DNA from: Malaya genurostris
Lineage: Eukaryota; Arthropoda; Insecta; Diptera; Culicidae
Direction of reading: 5' to 3'
Length of the DNA: 64,000 nt
Assembly (NCBI RefSeq): GCF_030247185.1
Contig: NC_080571.1
Coordinates: 344,751,879-344,815,878 of the forward strand
The notes beneath the pieces were generated by a model that was not told the DNA's origin, did no database searches, and worked only from the letters and a program-made list of their open reading frames with translations. This document shows, in pieces, positions 53,721-64,000 of the stretch. The position numbers and the translations under genes were made by a program. Within the stretch, counting starts at the first letter, position 1. Every line of letters starts with the position of its first letter.

Positions 53721-56300
53721 CGGCTGCTCAGCCATCCATGGAAGTTGACCATCAATGTTAACTTCCCTCTCTGAGCAGCCTAGATAGCCGTGTAGTGTCG
53801 GTAGCGGTTTCCCAACTGCTAAGAATAACGCTACGGTCCACCTGTACCGGTGGTATAAGTCCACCAAACAGGTAAGCCGTGTGGCATCCGGCGGAATTAT
53901 TTTTTACCAAGAATTGATCCACTGGTTTCCTATTCCATGTCGTAAAAGGCCACAAAAATAGGAACTCCTAAGTCAAGGTGTATTTCCGTGCCGATGGCTG
54001 AATGGCTGCAGGAGGTTAAACATTGCAGTCGTGAACGGAATATCTTGGGTTTTTCCCTTACTGGATACACGCAATGCTTAGCAATCAACTTCTTTGATTA
54101 TCGCTTCGGCGGGCCAGAGATTAGAAAGCTGAGTGTCTGTGGGTGTCCTCAAGGTGGTGTACTATCCCCACTTTTATGGAACCTAGTCGCTGATAGTTTG
54201 TTAAGGAAACTTAATAACCTTGGATTTCCGACTTATGGTTTTGCCGACGATTATCATATATTGATGACCGGTATAAGCATTAACACTCTCTTTGATTTAA
54301 TGCAGCAAGCCCTGCGATCTGTTGAACAATGGTGTTGTCAGGTTTGGATTATCTGTAAATCCGGGCAAAACATCAATGGTGCTTTTCACTCATCGTAGGA
54401 TAATTACAGGAGCTCGTCCGTTGCAGTTCTTTGGTTCAGGGGTCACTGTGGTCGATCAAGTTAAATACGTCGGGGTTATTCTTGACTCAAAACTGAATTG
54501 GTCTGCTCACATTGATTTCAGGATTAAAAGAGCTTGCATGGCTTTCGGCCAATGCAGACGAGCTTTTGGAAAATCATGGGGACTCAAACCCAGATATATT
54601 CATTGGATCTACACAACTATCGTTAGACCAATTTTAGCATATGGATGTCTTGTATGGTGGCAGAAAGGAGAAGTCGCGACAGTTCAGTCAAAGCTAAATC
54701 ATCTCCAAAGGATGGTCCTAATGGCGATGACAGGAGCATTCACGACAACTCCTACTGCTGCTCTAGAGGCGCTACTGTGCATTAAACCACTATATGTGTT
54801 CCTAAAACAAGAAGCATTATCTTGTGCATACCGTCTTAGGGTTACAGGGCTTTGGAACAGTAACCCATTAGAATATGCTACCAGTCACACTCGCTTGTGG
54901 TCTCAAATGGTTCCGTGGGATGAGTATTTACTCGCTCCTAGTGACCTAACTCTCACATGCAGTTTTCCTTTTAAAACATTCAAAGTGAGCTATCCTCTTC
55001 GTTAGGAATGATTGTCTGGTTGTCTGGAACGACAACTTGATGAACACATAGTTTGTTTTACGGACGGTTCTCTGTTGAATGGTCGTGCTGGTGCTGGTAT
55101 CTACTGTCGTGAAATAGGCTGGAGCAGTCTCATTCACTTGGTAGATACTGTACTGTGTTCCAAGCAGAAATCTACGCAATTCTGTGTGGAGTACAATCGG
55201 CACTTCAGCAGAGGATCTGTGGTAAACGTATTTATTTTTGTTCCGACAGTCAGGCAGCCTTGAAAGCACTCAGTTCGAATGACTCACGGTCGAATCTAGT
55301 GATCGCATGTCGAACTCAAATTGAAGACCTCAGCATTTCAAATGCTGTTTACTTCATATGGGTACCCGGCCATTCTGGTATTACTGGAAATGAATGGGCT
55401 GATGAGTTGGCTAGAGCTGGTGCAACGAATGATTTCGTTGGTCCTGAACCAGCTTTACCACTTTCAACTAGTTGGATAAAGCACAAGATACGTTCTTGGG
55501 CTGCATCCAAACATGCCAGCTACTGGCGCAGCTTGCAAACTTGCGCTCAGACAAAAGCATTTCTACCAGATTTAAATCTGAAAATGTCAAAGTGTCTACT
55601 GCATTTCTCCAAGTATCATTGAAGTATTCTGGTCAGAGCTCTGACTGGACATTGCAAACTCAATTATCACATGGCTACTATTCAACGTGCTGAGTATTAT
55701 TCGTGTGATTTGTGTGAATGCGATTATGGTACTTCATATCATCTGATATGTAACTGTCCCGCATTGACGCAGCTACGTATCCGGGTTTTTGGTTCTCCAT
55801 ACATGGTTGAGTCTGTGTATGCGGAGCTAAAATTGAAGGATATTCTCTCGTTTCTCACCCAATGTGGTAAGGAGCTATAGTCAGAAGGGTTCATCGTTCT
55901 TCCTGGAGTGAATGAATCCCTTCTGTATTCACCTTAAATAGGGTTTGGCAGATTGTTTGGCATCCTCTGGGGGGTACCGCATTTACTTCTGCTCGTACAT
56001 ACTGCGAGTCGTTCTGCATTCTTCCGGGAGTGCAGAATGGTGTCGCTTTTGTAAGATCTCTAAATCCTCTCGGGGGTTGGAGGTTTTATTAACAGCAGAC
56101 TGTTCGGGACCTCGTAGAGGTTCAGAATTTCCTTCTGCTTCCACTAAATGTGATCCTCAGCAGATTGTTCAGCATCCCTTAGGGGTGCAGAATTTACTTC
56201 TGCTTTTATGTGTTTTTGTGTCGTCAATTTTTCCCATCCTCCTAGTTCAACCCTTACCATTTCCTTTCAATCCTTCCCTCTTATATATCGGGAAAATGAT
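53721..56300 (+). mobile_element. LOA-like non-LTR retrotransposon, internally deleted
   Basis: The 5' region (53755-53980) is G+C-richer, non-coding and looks like an element 5' UTR. It joins directly to the middle of the RT domain, so the endonuclease and first half of RT are missing. RT, RNase H and a 3' UTR follow. The 3' UTR (55881-56280) holds three diverged repeats of a GCAGAATTTACTTCTGCTT-type unit and ends near AACAAATTGATGGCAAGGCA. Confidence 0.7.
53988..55880 (+). pseudogene. Reverse transcriptase-RNase H polyprotein, broken
   Basis: The first frame (53988-54398) holds GCPQGGVLSPLLWNLVADSL and the catalytic box as FADDYHIL. A one-base shift near 54345 moves to the frame with LSVNPGKTSMVLFTHRR, VKYVGVILDSKLNWSAHI and YTTIVRPILAYGCLVWW (to 55005). 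RNase H follows in two frames: VCFTDGSLLNGRAGAGIYCR (first Asp), then FQAEIYAILCGVQSAL (Glu), FCSDSQAALKAL (Asp), and WVPGHSGITGNEWADELA (His and last Asp). A C-terminal CCHC-like segment (CDLCECDYGTSYHLICNC) lies at 55700. At least three frame shifts are present. The domain set fits LOA or related RNase H-bearing clades. Confidence 0.8.
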
Positions 56301-56395
56301 GCTAAAAACAAATTGATGGCAAGGCACAAATCTCCAAATATCAAGGGGAACGTGCCATTTGAGCCAATTTGTTCTGATTCCTGATTCCTGATCTT
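56285..56395 (-). repeat. Satellite-like unit at the retrotransposon 3' end
   Basis: Inverted, it reads AGGAATCAGAACAAATTGGC, TCAAATGGCACGTTCCCC and GGAGATTTGTGCC, matching the consensus of the 59195-60440 array. Confidence 0.65.
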
Positions 56396-56703
56396 AAATT
56401 CCATGACATGAAATTCATTGAAATAAAAAAAATAAATACTGATAGCAACCGCCACGACTTGAACCGACAACCATTGGATCGCAAAGTACGTCTGTTAATC
56501 GACTGAGCCACAGAAGCATACATCTGCTTGGCTGGTGAATGATGCATTCCAATTCATACAGTCTGCACCTGCTAGCAGAAAGCAAGTTACAGTCGAAACC
56601 AGTAAAATTCAAGCTAATCTAACATTGAATCATTACAAATGAAATTTTCCGTCATTTGACAAATTAGGTCTTTATGAATTACATCGTATGAAGGATTGAG
56701 CCA
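56396..56703 (-). repeat. tRNA-like dispersed repeat (SINE-like), copy 2
   Basis: On the minus strand a tRNA-like block shows an A-box-like TGGCTCAGTCGA and a B-box-like GGTTCAAGTC about 45 bp later, the layout of an internal RNA polymerase III promoter. An A/T-rich tail with ATTTCATGTCATGG follows. Similarity to 12931-13262 continues about 190 bp upstream of the tRNA-like block. Folding as a working tRNA is not convincing. Confidence 0.6.
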
Positions 56704-57970
56704 CTTACTTCCTAGTTGACCCACATTGGCTGCGGAATGAGAAAAAAATACGTAGAAGCAAGAACAGTTACACCTATTAGTACAAACTAGCACTCATTTC
56801 AGCGTGCGTGCTGTTGCACTAACGTAAAACGGGACTTTTTCACACAAGCCACCCGTCTGTCAACTCGCAACTCTGCAGCATAAATCAGATTGATGTACTC
56901 GCCATGTACCACAAGGGTCTGTTGTTGTTCTGGCCTGTACTGTGTTGTGTACAGTATTGGTCGAATGGTCAATTGTTGGTTGGTGAGTGGGCTCGGAACA
57001 GGAGAAAGAAGAGGAGGTAATTAACTCTTCCAAAACAGGAACTTCCGAACGGGTCTGCTCGTCACAATCACGAGTCCATACAGTCGACCGACCACATGCT
57101 GTTTTTGTTTTGCGTACAGCAATTATTCAGAAACAATTAAATGCTTTCACACACACACACACGCAGTGCTGCCGTCAAGCTGCAGGGTGACAATTTTATG
57201 GACCTACCAGACGTGCAGTGCAGGATGCGTCATATTCATAATCGAGCTCAGAGTTCAAGACTGGCTACAAATCTGCTTGCAGTGACGAGTGCATATTTGC
57301 GTACACATATTTCGCATTGGCTCATGTTTCAGTGGAACAGAGAGATGAATAATTTAAAGTAACCACTCGGTCGAATGGTTCCATTAGGAGAGGAGCCATT
57401 CAATGATGTGAAAAAGCAGGTATAGGCAGTAAGAAGATGATTCTGGTGCCCCGGTTCGGATGATTCAACCGATTATCATATTTGATCTTGGCATGAGATT
57501 AAACAGAGTATGTATATTTAATAACTACAATGTTCGTGTTGGTGTAGAACACGAGTGCTAATTTCCGCAGGGAATCTGCTACTAGGAGAGAGCAGTTTAT
57601 GATGAAGATGTTGTTGGAGATGACCATACAGGGGTTCATGATGTGGGGGGGAAGTTCGCTTCGCTTCTCGATTTGAGTGCGTCTGCGAACTGACCTAGTT
57701 GAAACTATTTTTTTTTTTTTGAGAATTGTAGTAAATTTCAATTTTATCAATTGATCAATGCTTCAAATACGGCGAAATATTCCCATTTCGATAGATTTAG
57801 TTCAAAAGAGTTCGTCATCCTCTTCCAAGAAAAAACGCACCATTTAACGAAGGTTGAGGGTCAATTAGTTCGCTGGTCGCATCCATATCGCTTTCAGATT
57901 GTCGTCGTTGTTGATTGTAGATTTAGTATTAGTAGAAGTTTTTGTTACAAAATTGACTTGCTTCATTTAG
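56704..57970. other. Gene-free stretch
   Basis: Includes a short CA run near 57151-57164. No domains recognised in the short open frames. Confidence 0.3.
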
Positions 57971-57975
57971 AATTT

Positions 57976-58310
57976 ATTTGGAAAATCCATTGTGGTCTGC
58001 ATCTAAACTAGCTAAACAGCTGAAATTGCCCAGAAATACCGTATGGCGCGTTATCAAACGGTATAAGGAAACATTGACGACGATTCGGATGCCTGAAGCC
58101 AATCGTCGGAGTGGAACTGTCGGCCGAAAACTGCGTGGTAAGATTCTGAAGACGATTAAGAGGAATCCTAATAATCTTCCTCCCGTGATTTGGCCAGAAA
58201 ATTCGGTGCTACCCATAGTACCGTGAGGAGAACTCGACTCCGGGAAGGAATCAAGTGGTATCGAGCTAGATAACAGCCAAATCGGACCAAAACAGAATGG
58301 TGTGGTCTTT
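57976..58310 (+). pseudogene. DD37E-type transposase N-terminal fragment (further lineage)
   Basis: The frame from 57978 has a helix-turn-helix WSASKLAKQLKLPRNTVWRV, a hinge with RRSGTVGRKLR, and LKTIKRNPNNLPPV. After a frame shift near 58205 it continues GATHSTVRRTRLREGIKWYR (second HTH), a stop, and QPNRTK. This is the N-terminal layout of DD37E transposases and differs from copies A-D. The catalytic half is missing; no TIR recognised. Confidence 0.65.
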
Positions 58311-58396
58311 TCATTATCAAAAAAACATCGGCTTAAACCAGTATTCAATAACAACTGAATTTTAACCTAATACTTACTACTAGAATTAATAAAATC

Positions 58397-58696
58397 ATGT
58401 TCAACATACCTGCAAAAAAAAATAAAAAGAAAAAGATTAATCTTCATGCATTAACCAGAGCAGCTCTGAGCGCTGCCAATCAAGTCATCATAAATCTACT
58501 AAATTTAGATAAAACAACATGCGCTACAGACCAAAAACCAACTACACTTCAAAGAAATAATTTCCAGGAAATCAAACCAGTTACTGATGACTACGCAATA
58601 ATACCCCGAAAAAAAACTAGACTATCTCAATCTGTTTTCGCCATTCGCGGAGCAGAACAGATATTTCTCTCGGCAGCCACTCTAGCCACTAATTAA
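58397..58696 (+). CDS. Unrecognised 99-codon open frame
   Basis: An uninterrupted frame starting MFNIPAKKNKKKKINLHAL, with a strongly basic, nuclear-localisation-like N-terminus, a helical-looking middle (AALSAANQVIINLLNL) and a basic patch PRKKTRLSQ. I recognise no family and there is no partner gene. It follows a transposon fragment and could be TE-derived or chance. Confidence 0.2.
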   Translation: MFNIPAKKNKKKKINLHALTRAALSAANQVIINLLNLDKTTCATDQKPTTLQRNNFQEIKPVTDDYAIIPRKKTRLSQSVFAIRGAEQIFLSAATLATN

Positions 58697-58699
58697 GCT

Positions 58700-59194
58700 A
58701 CTTTCCCTCCCTCCTGCGGGATTAATTCTAATCGGGTTCCCCACGACAACTTCATTGTTCCCGTTTCGGGACGCACAGTGTGATGATGGTGGTCAAAATT
58801 CACTTTCGTGATTCAAATTTTGCTACTATTCCAACTACTATTTCTTTACTATCGATACCTAAAATTGAGCGAATTATAAAGATCTACTGAAAAGATTATG
58901 ATTTATTCCATTTCATTTTTTTTTTGCAAATTTGCTTTCGAGGACAAAAAAGAGCAAACACTCGGGATCCTAAAAAGAAATGATTCGATTTCAATTTTTT
59001 TTCAATGAGTTCAATTTACTTCAATTCACAAAACATGGCACTGTTTTCTCCGAAATAAGTTTGCAAGATTTTTTTAACTCTGATTCTAATAAGTCGAAAA
59101 ATTACGTAAATAGTGAAAAAAATTCAAATCAAATAAAAACTTTCTTGAGACATTTTACATGAAACAATTGTGATCTAAATGAAAAAAAAACTTA
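58700..59194. other. Unassigned interval
   Basis: G+C-richer at the left, A+T-rich at the right; no gene recognised. Confidence 0.3.
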
Positions 59195-60440
59195 ATTTAT
59201 AGCATGAGGAATCAGAACTAATTGGCTCAAGTGACACGTTGCCTTAGTTATTTAGAGATTTGTAACTAAATAATAGAATTTAAAAGCACCTTTTTCGCTC
59301 GAATCAAATGTGTTCTAAACGAAAAAAAATAATTATAGCATCTGGAATCAGAGCTAATTGGCTCAAGTGACACGTTTCTGTAGTTATTTTGAAATTTGTA
59401 CCTAAATTGAAGGTTTTAAAATCAACATTTTTATTTACTCGAAACAAATGTGTTCTAAACGGAAAAAATCTTAATTTATAGTATTAGGAATCAGATCTTA
59501 TTGGCTCAAGTGACACGTTTATTATTTAGTTATTTCGAGATTTGTACCTAAATAAAAGGATTGAAAATCAATATTTTTTTTACTCAAAACAAATGTGTTC
59601 TAAACGACAAAAAGTTCTTATTTATAGTATTAGGAATCAGATTTGATTGGCTCAAGTGACACGTTCCCCTAGTTATTTCGAGATTTGTACCTAAATTAAA
59701 GGATTTAAAATCAATATTTTTATTTACTCGAAACAAATGTGTTCTAAACGAAAAAAATCCTATAGTATTAGGAATCAGATCTAATTGGCTCAAGTGACAC
59801 GTTCTCCTAGTTATTTAGAGATTTGTATCTAAATTGAAGGATTTAAAATTAACACTTTTATTTACTCGAAACAAATGTGTTGTAAACGAAAAAAATCCTA
59901 ATTTATAGTATTAGGAATCAGATCTAATTGGCTCAAGTGATACGTTCCCTTAGTTATTTAGAGATTTGTAACTAAATAATAGAATTTGAAAGCAGTTTTT
60001 TTTCACTCGAATCACATGAGTTCTAAATTTAAAAAAAAAAATTAATTATAGCATCTGGAATCAGAACTATTTGGCTCAAGTGACACGTTTATGTAGTTAT
60101 TTAGAGAATTATAACTAAATAAAAGAATTTAGGCTCAAGTGACACGTTCAATCAATATTTTTTTCTAAAAACAAATGTGTACTAAACTCAAAAATCCTAA
60201 TTTATAGTGTTGGAAATCAGATCTAATTGGCTCAAGTGACACGTTTTTGAAGTTATTTAGAGATTTGTACCTAAATTAAAGGATTTAAAATCAATATTTT
60301 TTTACTCAAAACAAATGTGTTCTAAACGAAAATTTCCTAATTTATAGTATTAGGAATCAGATCTAATTGGCTCAAGTGACACGTTCTCCTAGTTATTTAG
60401 AGATTTGTATGTAAATTGTAGGATTTAAAATCTACATTAT
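59195..60440 (+). repeat. Satellite array, about nine units of about 140 bp
   Basis: The core ATTGGCTCAAGTGACACGTT or a close variant recurs at about 59220, 59357, 59501, 59648, 59784, 59929, 60070, 60226 and 60368, giving spacings of 136-156 bp. An extra half unit lies near 60132. Each unit also carries AGGAATCAGA, GAGATTTGTACCTAAAT and AACAAATGTGTTCTAAACG. Units differ by scattered substitutions and small gaps. Confidence 0.9.
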
Positions 60441-60489
60441 TATTATAAATGGTGAGAAGCTATCGTTGAAAATAACACTTTCAAAAATA

Positions 60490-61196
60490 AACTATCTCCT
60501 GCATAACCCATGTGGCGCAGCCACATAACTGAAGCCAAGATGGTTCGGCTGCATAATGCCGCCGAGCCGACGCCAGCTGAGTCGGCCGCCGACCCGCCTT
60601 CGGAAGCGGCGGCCTTTTGCATACAAACCTGTAACCGCCTCGTTTGCCCGGTTTACTCAAAGCTAGGTTTCTTTGCTTTAGTTAGGTCCGAACGAGCGGT
60701 AGCGAGGTCGGACAGCACATGAACCAAGACGATGTGGCGTAGCCGCATTAGATATTTTTTCATTTTTACTTAATAAACGGAAAATACCACATACATTTGC
60801 CTGGTAGATACACTTATGCAATTGCTTTGATGCTTAGTAGCTAATAGTCAACTAGTTTTCTTGGGAACTCCGTTCTGAGGTTCATGAATCAATCTTCATT
60901 CAAGAAGTACAATTGTAGGTCAACAAACGGTATCATCTTTGATTTGTCTTTATTTCAAATCAATTCTAATTACGAATTGAGGACGATTTCAGGATTCGGC
61001 GAAGTGGCCCATTCGGCGAAATGTCATTCGACGAAATAACCCTTTCGGCGAAATGGCTTTCGGCGAAACGGCTTTCGGCGAAACGGCTTTCGGCGAAATG
61101 GCTTTCGGCGAAACGGCTTTCGGCGAAATGGCTTTCGGCGAAACGGCTTTCGGCGAAACGGCTTTCGGCGAAATGACTTTCGGCAAAATGACCCTG
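60490..61196 (+). mobile_element. Foldback element, copy lacking the left arm
   Basis: Same order as 51856-52531: core with ATGTGGCGCAGCCACATAAC, GC-rich palindromes, spacer, then a right arm (60995-61196) of about a dozen 15-bp units (GGCTTTCGGCGAAA(C/T)) ending ATGACCCTGAT. The left arm is absent. Between 60664 and 60838 there are about 175 bp not present in the other copy. Confidence 0.75.
60510..60722 (+). CDS. Small open frame in foldback core, second copy
   Basis: Begins MWRSHITEAKMVRLHNAAE and matches the 52029 frame through CPVYSKL, then runs into the extra segment (GFFALVRSERAVARSDST). Coding status is unknown; see the other copy. Confidence 0.22.
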   Translation: MWRSHITEAKMVRLHNAAEPTPAESAADPPSEAAAFCIQTCNRLVCPVYSKLGFFALVRSERAVARSDST

Positions 61197-61610
61197 ATTC
61201 ATATTTGCCTGTTGATCGTACCAGTTGCAACAAATGAAGTGCTTCGATTTCCACATGAGCAAATTGATTGCCAAATCATGTATTTTTTTTGGCAAGCTTT
61301 TACATCTTCTACATTCTAACGTCTTTTGGGATATCAAATTTATGATGGACAGTTAAAAACAAACCCCCGGAAGCTGCTGGGAATTTGATTGTGAAATTCT
61401 CAGTTTCCTGTCTGTTTATTTTACGCCACTTCTGTTCTTCTGACACCATCTTTGCAACTACTACTGTCACTTATACAATGTAAACATTACGCATTGAACT
61501 GGTTTCACTCTAAATTTCTATTAAAAATACCCGATAGGTAAATATGGACAGCCACTTGAAATTGATGCAATTTGAGTCCGTACACTCTTTATTATTTCCA
61601 CTGAAAACTA

Positions 61611-61641
61611 GGTGCGTCCATATTTTCAAGGACAGTCTTTA
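61611..61641 (+). repeat. Solo TIR-like end of the DD37E A-D family
   Basis: GTGCGTCCATATTTTCAAGG then ACAGTCTTTA matches the family 3' end (GTGCGTCCATACTTTCTGGG, ACAGTCTTTA) with a few changes. No transposase is attached. Confidence 0.55.
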
Positions 61642-61741
61642 CCTTCCACTTGCGTATGGTTTTGATTTCCTTTATGTTATTATTATGGATACTATCGACA
61701 TCAGAAAAGACTGTTTCAATAAAGTATAACTCAAGTAGAAT

Positions 61742-61842
61742 GAAATTCGCGTCTGCCTAGCGGTTCTAGTAGAACTACCAAGTGGCAATAACCGTTCAAT
61801 TGGAACTACTACATCCTGATGAGCCGAAGGCGAAGCGAGAAG
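61742..61842 (+). ncRNA. Hammerhead ribozyme motif, near complete
   Basis: Stem III 5' strand TTCGC (61746-61750), GTC with predicted cleavage after C61753, a long stem I arm pair (AGCGGTTCTAGTAGAAC with GTTCAATTGGAACTACT), CTGATGA (61816-61822), stem II GCCGAAGGC with three G-C pairs and a GAA loop, then GAA followed by GCGAG. The usual A15.1 is G here, giving a G-U pair at the base of stem III, which may weaken cleavage. Confidence 0.55.
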
Positions 61843-61849
61843 AAAAAAT

Positions 61850-64000
61850 AACCGAATTTTGATAGGTGATCTGATTCAATTTGTCTTGAAAAATGTCATT
61901 ACATTAGGGATTCACTGGTTGAGCAATACCCACTGTGCGACAGAGCGCAGAAGCTAACGGCTACCGATTGCATCATTCAGGGCAGAACGCAGATAGTCAC
62001 ACACACACACACTAATGGCACAAATGTAAGTGGAAAATGATACCCCCCACAATCAGTGTGCAGATCATCCTTCCTTCTACTTCGGCGGGGTTTTATAAGT
62101 GCGTTTTTATTGCTCGTGAATGGGAAAGTCCAAAAGCCCAATAAACAACAAAACAAAAGCCTCTTACTTTTTGGTTTTTTTTTTCTTTCGATGTTTTGGG
62201 AGCCGGCGGACTCCGGGCAAGTGACGGATTACGGCGGAACAGGAATTATTTATGATGATAATTTTCGTGTGCTTTCAAAGTGCTAATTAGGTCCAATGAT
62301 TGGCCCTGGTGGCTGGTGAACGGGATCAACCCGCCGCTGTTTGTGCAGACTAGCGACTAAAAGGGTAACATTTTATGGCGAACTGCTTGAGTAACTTCAT
62401 AAATGGCATGCTTCACTTTGTGATACGGCGAATATTTTTCATTGCGAGCGAGACTTTGACGATTGCGTAGATTTAGGTTACAGCTTCTATTTCACAAACG
62501 TAACCAGAATGAAAAAAAAGAATACAATTCTTGGTTTACATCCGCCCATTCGCGGATATCCGTCGTGACGAACAAAAAAAAAACGACTCATTAACCCGTC
62601 AGTCGCAACATCGGCATAAGTTCTCCGGAGTAACGCCTCTTTGCACCGAATTTACTTCATTCGCACTCTTTCTCGTACGGCTCATGATGCAATTTACTGT
62701 GAAGAAAAACCCATAATGTTCTACACGTTCGTCTTCACGAACGGGGGAAACATTTTATATTTCCTTTATCCGGGCCATCGTTGGTACCCAGCCTCGCCGA
62801 ACAGACGAAAGAAATTAATTTGAAGTGTTTAAATTTTCATTGCGAATACTTTCATGATCACGTTCAAAGGAATGAACCGTGGTTTGTGTCCGGATCGGTT
62901 GAACTACTTTGAGCAAAAAAAAAAACCAAAAACAAAAAACAAAACGGAAATGAAATTGCACGCAATTTTGCACTTCAGTCTGGGTCCAGTTTTTTTTTTG
63001 AGTTTGTGTGGTCGGCGGCCCACCGTGAACGAGGCTACGAAAGAAGAGCTCTTCTTTCGCTCCGAAGCGATAACACTTGAACTTTCAATGCGTTTGCTTG
63101 AAATGTGACGAATCGTATGCAATTAGTAATTTGTTTTCAATTAGGGGTTTTGATAAGCGATGTCTTACAACTGAATCGAGTTCAAAACAAAAGGTCAAGC
63201 CCCCTAACAAAAAATCGGCGTCAAGAATTTGCCTTCGCTATAAAGAATGATTCGTTCAATCAAAATTTAACACACTTCCTTCCAGATACCTACCGTACCG
63301 AATTAAACTGAAGGAATGTCAGAGCGTTGACCCACAAAATCAACCCAAAAAAAAACTTGCTCCTTCCTTGCCGAATGCACTTTTGAATCCAATCCAAACA
63401 ACTTCACAACTTGCCACCGACCGGTCGAACAATTTTTTTAGTTGTTGTTGTTGGTTTACTTTGCAAACGACGACGAGATGCGCCAATCATTCCGAGGTGA
63501 GCAGAACCATTCATGCCCCTCCCCGCCGTCCACCATCCAGTGTTCCAGTGATGATTCATTCACGGGTGCCAGAACAACCTGTGATTCGTACCGTCCTGCT
63601 GCGGCACTTTTGACCTGCCCACCCATCAAACCCCGCCGTTGTTGTGTGGCGGTCAGGGTGGCAAAACGGGTGAGTAGTTTTGGGAAATCTGGTTTTGCAC
63701 CCACCTAACCCGGTGTTGCTGCAAGAGACCGGTATCTCGATGCGGGTACGGAACCACGCTTTAGCAGCTCTCCGGTGTACCTGCCAAGAGGCACCCATTT
63801 ATTATGTACATGGCTATCAGATGGAACCATCTCGCCTCGTGGTGGCCTTATTGCCAGAGTCGCTTCGTGGTGTCATATATTTTTTTTTGCTCGAGACATC
63901 CGGAATTTTAAATATTTGGCAATATGATTTAGTTCTAATTTAGTCACGATAGAGTTTTGGACGGTAATTTCTACTGGAAGTGCTACCTTCTATATTAACC
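61850..64000. other. Gene-free, moderately G+C-rich stretch
   Basis: Contains a CA run near 61999, poly-A/T runs and several short open frames on both strands (for example around 63.4-63.9 kb) without recognised domains. No transposon ends seen. It may be unique DNA near a host gene. Confidence 0.35.

Noticed and set aside
56440..56525. Functional tRNA gene on the minus strand
   Set aside because: Promoter-like boxes are present, but acceptor and anticodon stems do not pair convincingly and the block is part of a dispersed repeat.
59195..60440. CRISPR array
   Set aside because: Units of about 140 bp with no short repeat-spacer alternation and no cas genes; it is a satellite.
61024..61337. 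Overlapping open frames encoding FAESR/PFRRK/SPKAV repeat proteins
   Set aside because: They are translations of the 15-bp foldback arm unit in different frames, not genes.
62854..63943. Possible exons of a host gene
   Set aside because: Several short open frames on both strands but no recognisable domain, conserved motif or convincing splice-site pattern.

Overview
Organism. The window is A+T-rich and packed with transposable-element remnants. It has no gene that I recognise as a host gene. The families present (several DD37E Tc1/mariner lineages, mariner, a rosa-like DD41D element, I-clade and LOA-like non-LTR retrotransposons, TIR-bearing MITEs) fit a mosquito with a large, repeat-rich genome (Culicidae, Aedes-like). 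That is inference from TE content; no diagnostic host gene supports it.

Layout. 0-5 kb: an RT fragment runs off the left edge, then gene-free DNA with short repeat ends. 4.8-10.6 kb: a long-TIR mariner, then a 5'-truncated I-clade retrotransposon with an intact second ORF and a perfect 16-bp target duplication. 11.4-13.3 kb: a DD37E element (copy A) with a chimeric 5' end, then a tRNA-like repeat. 16.2-18.9 kb: DD37E copy B, split by 1.3 kb of other repeats that sit between two 123-bp duplicated segments. 19-28.3 kb: hairpins, a CR1-like RT fragment, Tc1/DD37E/DD41D fragments, a foldback copy and a second DD37E-type family. 30.7-41.2 kb: DD37E copies C and D with the same internal deletion, two mariners, an RT fragment, a tandemly built dispersed repeat (called R here) and a hAT-like MITE. 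44-48.5 kb: another R copy carrying nested MITEs, a complete hammerhead ribozyme motif, and a hAT-like MITE with 8-bp duplications. 51-61.9 kb: further hammerhead relatives, two foldback copies, a half mariner, a LOA-like retrotransposon, a nine-unit satellite and DD37E pieces. 62-64 kb: unique DNA without recognisable genes.

How parts relate. Nothing here looks like an operon or a host pathway; the window records nested insertion. The most unusual items are (i) a dispersed family carrying type III hammerhead ribozyme motifs, with one copy that looks intact, and (ii) a foldback element whose inverted arms are arrays of a 15-bp unit, flanked by 9-bp target duplications, around a GC-rich core conserved between two copies. 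The only long intact protein-coding gene is ORF2 of the I-clade element; almost every other coding region is broken.
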